7,939 nt of DNA from Halobacteriaceae archaeon Tc-Br11_E2g27 (GTDB lineage Archaea > Halobacteriota > Halobacteria > Halobacteriales > Haloarculaceae): the NCBI GenBank assembly GCA_001564135.1, contig LKNH01000115.1, positions 1-7,939 of the forward strand, given 5' to 3'. Position 1 is the first letter of the stretch; each line of letters opens with the position of its first letter. Positions 1-4,537 of the stretch are shown here, piece by piece. A model generated the notes under the pieces. The model made no database searches. It had not been told where the DNA came from and saw only the letters and a list, made by a program, of their open reading frames with translations. The translations under genes were made by a program, and so were the position numbers.

Positions 1-1
1 A

Positions 2-262
2 ATTTACAACCTGCTGAGCACGGAGATTGCTGAGGCGGTTGCGTCGGAGGTTGACGGTGTTCGACAGCTACAGATGCGGCTCCTGAGCCAGATTGGAAAA
101 CCAATCGACCATCCACACGTTGCGGATGCAAAGGTAATCACAGAAGACGGGAGCGAACTTGACGAACTCCGGGATGATATCGCCGAGATTGTCGACCGAG
201 AGTTGGCAGATGTCACCGGTATTACCAAACGCGTTATCGAAGACGAGCTATCCACGTTCTGA
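2..262 (+). CDS. mat: S-adenosylmethionine synthetase, archaeal type (3' end only)
   Basis: This is the C-terminal 86 residues of an open frame that enters from the left edge. It contains LSQIGKPID (visible residues 28-36), followed by an ITEDG stretch and a C-terminus ending in TTF-like STF. This pattern matches the end of the archaeal methionine adenosyltransferase family (about 400 residues, unrelated in sequence to bacterial MetK). The enzyme makes S-adenosylmethionine from methionine and ATP in the cytoplasm, supplying methyl groups for tRNA, lipid and DNA modification. The frame is open from base 2, and its ATG at 74 is internal, not a start. The gene is followed by a short inverted repeat and then the thiI promoter, so thiI is probably transcribed separately. 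The family call rests on recalled sequence similarity, without a search. Only about a fifth of the protein is visible, so catalytic residues cannot be checked. Confidence 0.88.
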   Translation: MYNLLSTEIAEAVASEVDGVRQLQMRLLSQIGKPIDHPHVADAKVITEDGSELDELRDDIAEIVDRELADVTGITKRVIEDELSTF

Positions 263-275
263 GCGGACGTTTACA

Positions 276-290
276 CACCGTCTTTCGGTG
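276..290. repeat. Inverted repeat, 5-bp arms, between mat and thiI
   Basis: CACCG (276-280) and CGGTG (286-290) are perfect inverted copies around the 5-base spacer TCTTT. The element begins 14 bases after the mat stop codon and ends 14 bases before the TATA-like box of thiI. It could form a small RNA hairpin at the mat 3' end, or be a protein-binding site upstream of the thiI promoter. There is no U-run after it, so a bacterial-type terminator is unlikely. A 5-bp arm can occur by chance. Confidence 0.35.
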
Positions 291-303
291 GCGAACCACG
301 ACT

Positions 304-309
304 ATTTAT
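304..309 (+). promoter_or_regulatory. TATA box of thiI
   Basis: The sequence TTTATA, in an AT-rich patch, is centred about 26 bases before the ATG at 333. Haloarchaeal TATA boxes lie about 26-27 bases before the transcription start, so the mRNA is predicted to begin at or next to the A of this ATG. The transcript would be leaderless. This box also decides the start codon: the same frame is open further upstream to an ATG at 159, but that would place the promoter inside the gene. Confidence 0.65.
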
Positions 310-332
310 ACGTGCCATCATCAATCGACGGT

Positions 333-1538
333 ATGCACCCGCCCGGCGCGGACACTATCCTGATTCGGTATGGCGAAATCGGGATCAAAAGTTCACAGCT
401 ACAACAGCGACTTGAGCAACTGCTCGAAGAGAATCTGACAGCAGTCCTCCGTGCCATGGACACCGATGACGTGGTCAGACGCGAACGGACGCGGCTGTAT
501 GTCGAAACGACACCGAACCGTATTGACTCAGTGACCGAAGCAGTGACACAGGTCCCCGGCGTCGTCTCCGCAAGCCCGGCGGTGCGAACGGAACCGACCC
601 TGGCTGCTATCAAGGAAGTATTGGTCGAGACCGCGGTTGAGAGAATCGACAGCGGGACACTCGCTGTCCGTGCACGACGTGCGGGAGAGAAGGAAGTGCA
701 TCCGTTCACGAGCACCGAGTTAGAGCAAGAAGGTGGTGCTGCCGTGGTTGAGGCACTACGAGAGAAGGGAGTCACTCCCGAGGTTGACCTTGAAACCCCT
801 GATACGACGCTTTACATCGAGTGTCGGGAACACGATGCCTACGTTTTTCTCGAGAAAGAAAACGGGCCGGGCGGATTTCCCGTCGGGAGTCAAGAGCCGA
901 TGGTTGCGCTCCTCAGCGGCGGCATCGACTCGCCAGTCGCGGCGTGGTCGGCGATGAAACGCGGCTGTCCCATCTATCCGGTTTATATCGACCTCGGTGA
1001 GTACGGTGGTATCGACCACCGGACTCGTGCGCTTGAAACCGCAAGGCAACTATCCAAATGTGCGCCAAATTGGCAGAACCCAGTTCGCGTTGCTACTGGT
1101 GGACCTGGAGTTGCCCGTATCGTGGAGGAAGCCGAGTCGTTACGGATGCCGGTTCTCCGACGGTTCATGTTCCGGATTGCAGAAGATATCGCAGCGGAAG
1201 TCGGTGCAGTCGGCATCGTGACCGGCGAATCCATCGGACAGAAATCCAGTCAGACCAGCGCTATGCTTTCGGTGACAAGCGAGATAACAACGCTTCCAAT
1301 CATTCGTCCACTTGTCACGCTCGATAAAACGGAAATCGTCGATAAAGCAAAGGAAATTGGGACATATCGGGACTCGACAATCAGCGCTGGCTGTAACCGA
1401 ATTGCCCCTGACCGCCCGGCGACGAAACCCTCTCTCTCAGTCGTGCAGGCGGCTGAACCAGAGGATATCGCGGGATTTGCGAGGGATGCTGCCGAGAGTG
1501 CCGATATCATTTCCACAAAAGAACTCATACAAAAGTAA
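333..1538 (+). CDS. thiI: tRNA 4-thiouridine synthase ThiI (tRNA sulfurtransferase), no rhodanese domain
   Basis: The 401-residue cytoplasmic enzyme uses ATP to adenylate U8 of tRNA and installs sulfur to give 4-thiouridine. An N-terminal ferredoxin-like part and a THUMP RNA-binding domain occupy about residues 5-170 (ILIRYGEIGIKS near the start is typical of ThiI). The PP-loop ATPase domain follows, with SGGIDSPV at 195-202; Asp199 corresponds to the catalytic Asp of the family. VTGESIGQKSSQT lies further on, and Cys354 in SAGC fits the conserved Cys that E. coli numbers 344. The protein ends near residue 400, so the rhodanese domain that carries sulfur in E. coli ThiI is absent. The four cysteines (164, 212, 243, 354) form no CXXC pair. 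The ATG at 333 is chosen because a TATA box fits a leaderless start there and because the family begins close to this point. It is probably a single-gene transcript, since the next gene lies 54 bases on. Confidence 0.93.
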   Translation: MHPPGADTILIRYGEIGIKSSQLQQRLEQLLEENLTAVLRAMDTDDVVRRERTRLYVETTPNRIDSVTEAVTQVPGVVSASPAVRTEPTLAAIKEVLVETAVERIDSGTLAVRARRAGEKEVHPFTSTELEQEGGAAVVEALREKGVTPEVDLETPDTTLYIECREHDAYVFLEKENGPGGFPVGSQEPMVALLSGGIDSPVAAWSAMKRGCPIYPVYIDLGEYGGIDHRTRALETARQLSKCAPNWQNPVRVATGGPGVARIVEEAESLRMPVLRRFMFRIAEDIAAEVGAVGIVTGESIGQKSSQTSAMLSVTSEITTLPIIRPLVTLDKTEIVDKAKEIGTYRDSTISAGCNRIAPDRPATKPSLSVVQAAEPEDIAGFARDAAESADIISTKELIQK

Positions 1539-1554
1539 TCGCACATCTGCCAAG

Positions 1555-1569
1555 ACGAAACCACTTTGC
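1555..1569 (+). promoter_or_regulatory. Weak candidate promoter of the 1593 gene
   Basis: CGAAACC resembles a purine-rich BRE and is followed by CTTTGC, which sits at about -27 relative to the ATG at 1593. The TATA match is poor. Its spacing fits a leaderless transcript, and no Shine-Dalgarno sequence precedes the ATG. The gene could equally be read through from thiI. Confidence 0.3.
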
Positions 1570-1592
1570 TCCGGCCGGTATAGAGACAGCGT

Positions 1593-2192
1593 ATGGCCCG
1601 TGTTTGTCTGGTCGGCAACGAGGATATCCATTTGCAATACGAGTTGCTATCGCGCGAGACGGCCCGTGATGCGCTGGCAGCCTACGACCTTCGGGAGCCA
1701 TTCGAGAACTCGGTTGCCGTCGAAACGGTCAGCCTCGGTGCGGCAGTCTCGCTGCTCAACGACCTCAACTGGTATCTGATTCGTTTTGTCGAGGATGCTA
1801 TCGTCTATGAACCATCCGTTTCCGACGACGAGTGGCTCTCCCGTGGGTTGGCTGCTGCAATCCGCGACGACCAGATTAAGCCCGAGGATAGCGACCGGTT
1901 TCTCAAGATTTACGGCCTCGAATATTCGGAATCAGCAACGCAACCGGACAGTCCAGATAGCGAAAAAGAGGATGATGAAGCGGCTGAACCGGGAGATGAT
2001 GGCAATGAAAAAAATCCACCAACTGATACTGACGAGGAAACTGCACCGGGATACGACGAGGCAGCTGAACCGCCCAGACTCGTCGAACCGATGCTCGTCA
2101 CGAGAACGGGCGATTCGGTTCCGGAGTACGATTTGCAGCCAGTTGCGGAGACGCTGACTGTCCGAGTAACCGCCGAGGAATTCGGAGCCTAA
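1593..2192 (+). CDS. Conserved haloarchaeal protein of unknown function (possibly DUF5804)
   Basis: This is a 199-residue soluble, acidic protein without signal peptide or membrane segment. Residues 1-110 look like a compact domain with ARVCLVGNEDI at the N-terminus and LGAAVSLLNDLNWYLIRF at about 48-65. A low-complexity linker rich in Asp, Glu and Pro covers about 112-162, and a short conserved-looking tail (VEPMLVTRTGD, then PEYDL) closes the protein. The hexapeptide DEAAEP occurs twice in the linker (128-133 and 155-160), suggesting a small duplication. The sequence resembles a haloarchaea-only family that I recall as DUF5804; this is unverified and no biochemical role is known to me. The ATG at 1593 is the first in frame before the conserved start. 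The neighbours (thiI before, a membrane protein after) give no firm clue, though an RNA or sulfur-related role is conceivable. Confidence 0.8.
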   Translation: MARVCLVGNEDIHLQYELLSRETARDALAAYDLREPFENSVAVETVSLGAAVSLLNDLNWYLIRFVEDAIVYEPSVSDDEWLSRGLAAAIRDDQIKPEDSDRFLKIYGLEYSESATQPDSPDSEKEDDEAAEPGDDGNEKNPPTDTDEETAPGYDEAAEPPRLVEPMLVTRTGDSVPEYDLQPVAETLTVRVTAEEFGA

Positions 2193-2230
2193 CTACGGGC
2201 ACAGACATGCAGTTCCTACACGCATGCAAA

Positions 2231-2238
2231 TACTTATT
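2231..2238 (+). promoter_or_regulatory. TATA-like box upstream of the DUF368 gene
   Basis: TACTTATT, preceded by AAA, is the clearest AT-rich box in the gap at 2193-2316. Its centre is about 29 bases before an ATG at 2264, which predicts a transcription start near 2261. The DUF368 mRNA would then carry a leader of about 55 bases before its GTG start. Two CATGCA copies (2206-2211 and 2223-2228) lie just upstream of the box; whether they matter is unknown. Confidence 0.5.
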
Positions 2239-2263
2239 CGGACGCTGGCACTGTCCCTCTCTA

Positions 2264-2320
2264 ATGAGCCGACCTGTCCGCCGGCCCTCTCTCATAAGCG
2301 TGGGTGAGAGACAGCCGTGA
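2264..2320 (+). CDS. Putative 18-codon upstream ORF coupled to the DUF368 gene
   Basis: An ATG lying almost at the predicted transcription start opens a frame encoding MSRPVRRPSLISVGERQP. Its TGA stop (2318-2320) overlaps the GTG start of the DUF368 gene (2317-2319) in a GTGA arrangement. The Shine-Dalgarno sequence of the downstream gene (2303-2307) lies inside this frame. The peptide is basic (four Arg), unlike the acidic proteins around it, so a regulatory leader is more likely than a functional protein. The spacing would allow near-leaderless initiation here followed by termination-reinitiation at the GTG. An 18-codon open frame can arise by chance, and nothing in the codon use proves translation. 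Confidence 0.3.
   Translation: MSRPVRRPSLISVGERQP
2303..2307 (+). promoter_or_regulatory. Shine-Dalgarno sequence for the GTG start at 2317
   Basis: GGTGA, within GGGTGAG, is complementary to the archaeal 16S rRNA 3' end and lies 9 bases before the GTG. An in-frame TGA at 2305-2307 blocks any longer N-terminus, so this site together with the GTG fixes the start. It is the only convincing Shine-Dalgarno sequence in the window; the other genes look leaderless or nearly so. Confidence 0.65.
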
Positions 2321-3306
2321 CGGCTGAACCAGACCACTCCGAATCCTCGCTTACCACAACACCTGTTGGCGTTCGGGAGCTACTGGTCATCTATCTGAAG
2401 GGGCTTGCAATGGGCGCGGCGGATGCCGTTCCTGGCGTTTCCGGCGGGACGATTGCGCTGATTACGGGCATTTATGAACGCTTGATTCGGGCAATCACCG
2501 CCCTTGACCCGACGGCGCTTCGCCACACGGTATCGCTGCATCGCCGAGCAAGCCGACAGGCACTCTGGCAAGAGCTCAAGGCGATGGATATGCCGTTTCT
2601 GGTGGCGCTCGGGTTAGGGATGGTCAGTGCTGTGGTCATTCTCGCACGCGGTGTCCAGCTTGCCCTTTCAACCGTTCCTGGGCCGACCTTTGCGTTCTTT
2701 GCGGGCCTTATTGGTGCCTCTGCAGTCCTCCTGTTCGATGCGCGCTGGTTTACGAACCCAGCGCAACTTGCCGCAGCGGTTGCTGGGTTTGTCATTGCGT
2801 TCGTTATTGCCGGAGCATCGACCAGTGGGTTGCTCCCACAGACGCTCCCGATGGTATTCGTTGCGGGAATGTTTGCCATCTGCGGTATGGTGTTGCCAGG
2901 GATTTCCGGCGCATTCATTCTCCTCTTGCTGGGCCAATACGAGTATATGACGGCCGTTCTGACCGGGTTCACTGACCAGCTAGGTGGCCTCGCTCTCGGT
3001 GGGGGGATGGGAACCCTTGTCGAGGATGGAATCGTCATTGTGACCTTTCTTGTCGGGGCATTTGCCGGGCTGTTTACCGTTGCGTATGCTGTCCGCTGGG
3101 CGCTGGAACGGTACCGCGGGCCGACGTTTGCGTTTCTCGTTGCGCTGATGGTCGGTGCGCTCCGGTATCCCGGCGAGCGAATGGTTGAGACGACGGCTGT
3201 CTCCCTCCAACCACTGCTTCTCGTTGCTGTTGCGGCGTTCTGTGGTGGGGCCGTCGTCTTCCTGCTCGATTACTACACGGCAGACCTCGAATACGAGACT
3301 GCGTAA
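2317..3306 (+). CDS. DUF368 membrane protein, candidate polyprenyl-phosphate translocase (PopT family)
   Basis: The 329-residue integral membrane protein has about eight to ten hydrophobic segments from residue 22 onward. The hallmark DUF368 signature is at 33-56, with MGAADAVPGVSGGT followed by ITGIYERL. A related motif, MVLPGISGAFILLLLGQYE, is at 191-209, so the fold has two similar halves built around [VL]PG[VI]SG. DUF368 proteins in bacteria (PopT) move undecaprenyl phosphate across the cytoplasmic membrane for recycling. By inference this one may return dolichol phosphate after S-layer glycosylation; that substrate is not shown by the sequence. The GTG start is supported by a Shine-Dalgarno sequence and by an upstream in-frame stop. 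Length is close to what I recall for the family (about 270-330). No glycosylation genes are visible nearby. Family assignment is firm; archaeal function is inference. Confidence 0.9.
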   Translation: MTAEPDHSESSLTTTPVGVRELLVIYLKGLAMGAADAVPGVSGGTIALITGIYERLIRAITALDPTALRHTVSLHRRASRQALWQELKAMDMPFLVALGLGMVSAVVILARGVQLALSTVPGPTFAFFAGLIGASAVLLFDARWFTNPAQLAAAVAGFVIAFVIAGASTSGLLPQTLPMVFVAGMFAICGMVLPGISGAFILLLLGQYEYMTAVLTGFTDQLGGLALGGGMGTLVEDGIVIVTFLVGAFAGLFTVAYAVRWALERYRGPTFAFLVALMVGALRYPGERMVETTAVSLQPLLLVAVAAFCGGAVVFLLDYYTADLEYETA

Positions 3307-3350
3307 CTGAGGGGGTCCACACACTGTGCGTTCTGAAACACACCGTCACA

Positions 3351-3357
3351 CCTATAG
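3351..3357 (+). promoter_or_regulatory. TATA-like box of the 3385 gene
   Basis: CCTATAG is centred about 30 bases before the ATG at 3385, predicting a transcription start only about four bases before the codon. No Shine-Dalgarno sequence lies in between. The 78-base gap after the DUF368 stop thus appears to hold a separate promoter, though read-through is not excluded. Confidence 0.45.
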
Positions 3358-3384
3358 ACTCCCTACCCACACACGAGCATATCG

Positions 3385-4455
3385 ATGGCTCTCTCCGAGT
3401 TGACGGTCGAACTCCTCCTTGCTGGGTTGGCTGGCGGGATGATGGGTGCGGCACTGGGCGCGCTGCCGGCGCTCACGCTTGCTGGCATCGTCATCACCGT
3501 TGGCGAACTCGTTCAGTTTGGTGACGATGGATTGTTTGCCGGTAATGGGACGGTCGTGGACACCTTCGGCGTCTCCGGAAGCGCGCTTGAGGCGGTTGGT
3601 GTGACCGGTCTCGTTGGGTTGGGGCCCGCACTTGGACCACACGTTGCCTTTGCCGGCGGCGTTGGGGCAGCGGCGTTCGTGGGCCGGAAGGAAACCTACG
3701 ACACGACGTTCCGCTATCACCAGGCGAAAAACATTACAAAACCGCTCGGTAGTAACCCGATTGTTCTCCTTATCGGTGGTGCGTTTGGCGTTGCTGGCGT
3801 CCTCATTGCACGGCTTGTCTCCGGTGTTGGAGCACCAGTTGACCCGGTTGCCACTGCTGTCGTCGTCTCCGCGCTACTGGCCCGGGTTTCCTTTGGCTAC
3901 CCGCTCGTGGGTCGGGTGCGCAATCTTGAACGCTCAGTGCTCGATATGAGTCCTGCAGAGGAAAATCGCCGCTGGGGTGAGGAGGGATACGAGACTGCAC
4001 AGGGAAACGCCGGAAGACAGGTCGTTGAACCGTGGCTCCCGGCTCATTATCACTGGGAGAACGTCGCTGCTCTTGGCGTTGCATTTGGTCTGCTTTCCGG
4101 GTATCTTGCGCTCATCAGCGAGAGTGCCTTCCTTGCGTTTGGCGTCGCACTGGTGGCGCTTGGCTTTCTCTGTCTCGGCCTCTATGATATTCCGGTTTTC
4201 TACCACATCGCATTGCCTGCAAGCGTTATCGCGCTGGCAATCGAACAGGACCCGGTCATCGCCCTTGTTGGGGCTGCTGTTATTGGGGTTGTTGCAGCGT
4301 TGGTCGGTGAACTCACGCAGCGACTCCTGTATGCCCACGGCGATACACACGTCGACCCGCCGTTTGTCTCGCTCGTGGTGACGAGTCTGCTTATTGGGGC
4401 TCTCGCCGGTGCTGGGGTTATCGATGCCAGTGTCGTGCCGTATCCGACGTTCTAG
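3385..4455 (+). CDS. Polytopic membrane protein of unknown function
   Basis: The 356-residue protein has roughly nine hydrophobic segments: about 8-40, 70-98, 124-146, 152-169, 226-244, 247-266, 272-286, 289-308 and 328-346. A hydrophilic loop of about 50 residues (177-225), with acidic and Arg-rich stretches, separates two membrane halves. Conserved-looking features are GALPALTLAG (25-34), GLGPALGPHVAFAGG (78-92), VEPWLPAHYHW (214-224), IALPAS (275-280) and GDTHVDPP (319-326). It resembles a haloarchaeal/bacterial membrane family that I recall as DUF7973; that name is unverified. The His and Asp residues at membrane edges would suit a transporter or permease, but no substrate can be named. 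It lies downstream of the DUF368 gene on the same strand with its own promoter-like box. The ATG at 3385 matches the predicted transcription start. Base use is like the neighbours. Confidence 0.85.
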   Translation: MALSELTVELLLAGLAGGMMGAALGALPALTLAGIVITVGELVQFGDDGLFAGNGTVVDTFGVSGSALEAVGVTGLVGLGPALGPHVAFAGGVGAAAFVGRKETYDTTFRYHQAKNITKPLGSNPIVLLIGGAFGVAGVLIARLVSGVGAPVDPVATAVVVSALLARVSFGYPLVGRVRNLERSVLDMSPAEENRRWGEEGYETAQGNAGRQVVEPWLPAHYHWENVAALGVAFGLLSGYLALISESAFLAFGVALVALGFLCLGLYDIPVFYHIALPASVIALAIEQDPVIALVGAAVIGVVAALVGELTQRLLYAHGDTHVDPPFVSLVVTSLLIGALAGAGVIDASVVPYPTF

Positions 4456-4474
4456 TTTCACCATAACCCCACAG

Positions 4475-4495
4475 CGTCTGTCGCCCGTCTGACGG
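4475..4495. repeat. Phased direct repeat plus palindrome upstream of the HerA-like gene
   Basis: CGTCTG occurs at 4475-4480 and again at 4486-4491, exactly 11 bases apart, so both copies face the same side of the helix. The second copy is part of the perfect palindrome CCGTC-T-GACGG (4485-4495). The element ends three bases before the TATA-like box of the next gene, where a transcription factor could touch TFB or TBP. It could be a regulator site or chance; no known motif is recognised. Confidence 0.35.
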
Positions 4496-4497
4496 TG

Positions 4498-4505
4498 AAT
4501 TATGT
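4498..4505 (+). promoter_or_regulatory. TATA-like box of the HerA-like ATPase gene
   Basis: AATTATGT is centred about 35 bases before the ATG at 4537, predicting a transcription start near 4528 and a leader of under ten bases. It is the only AT-rich patch in the 81-base gap at 4456-4536. The match to the consensus is moderate. Confidence 0.4.
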
Positions 4506-4521
4506 AGGAGAGACTGTCACG

Positions 4522-4537
4522 TACTGACAACGGAGTA
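4522..4537 (+). promoter_or_regulatory. Match to the haloarchaeal TrmB motif over the start codon
   Basis: TACT, seven bases, then GAGTA is an exact match to the cis-motif I recall for Halobacterium salinarum TrmB (TACT-N7-8-GAGTA), a sugar-responsive regulator of central metabolism. It lies downstream of the TATA-like box and its last base is the first base of the ATG, a position that would repress. One such match in 8 kb has an appreciable chance of being random, and an ATPase gene is not an obvious TrmB target. Confidence 0.3.

Noticed and set aside
159..332. N-terminal extension of ThiI from an upstream ATG (459 residues)
   Set aside because: The extension overlaps the end of the mat gene in another frame, spans the TATA box, and has no ThiI-like sequence. 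The family starts near the ATG at 333.
2291..2299. CTCATAAGC as a TATA box for the DUF368 GTG start
   Set aside because: The spacing would put transcription initiation after the GTG, leaving no way to use the Shine-Dalgarno sequence. The box at 2231-2238 fits better.
2999..3009. G-rich run GGTGGGGGGATGGG as a possible quadruplex or slippage site
   Set aside because: It lies in frame in coding sequence for a Gly-rich loop (GGGMG). There is only one long G run, the frame is intact across it, and no four-tract pattern is visible.
2472..3038. 188-codon minus-strand open frame inside the DUF368 gene
   Set aside because: The composition is Ser/Arg/Pro/Ala-rich without domain signatures. It is antisense to a well-supported membrane protein.
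4456..4484. Terminator after the membrane protein gene
   Set aside because: Only a short TTTC patch follows the stop codon, with no stable stem or T-run. Archaeal terminators cannot be called from so little.
3934..4530. 198-codon minus-strand open frame
   Set aside because: It is antisense to the membrane protein gene, with basic, Arg/Cys-rich composition unlike haloarchaeal proteins, and runs into the intergenic promoter region.
4531..4535. CGGAG as Shine-Dalgarno sequence for the HerA-like gene
   Set aside because: Only one base separates it from the ATG, too close for pairing with 16S rRNA during initiation.
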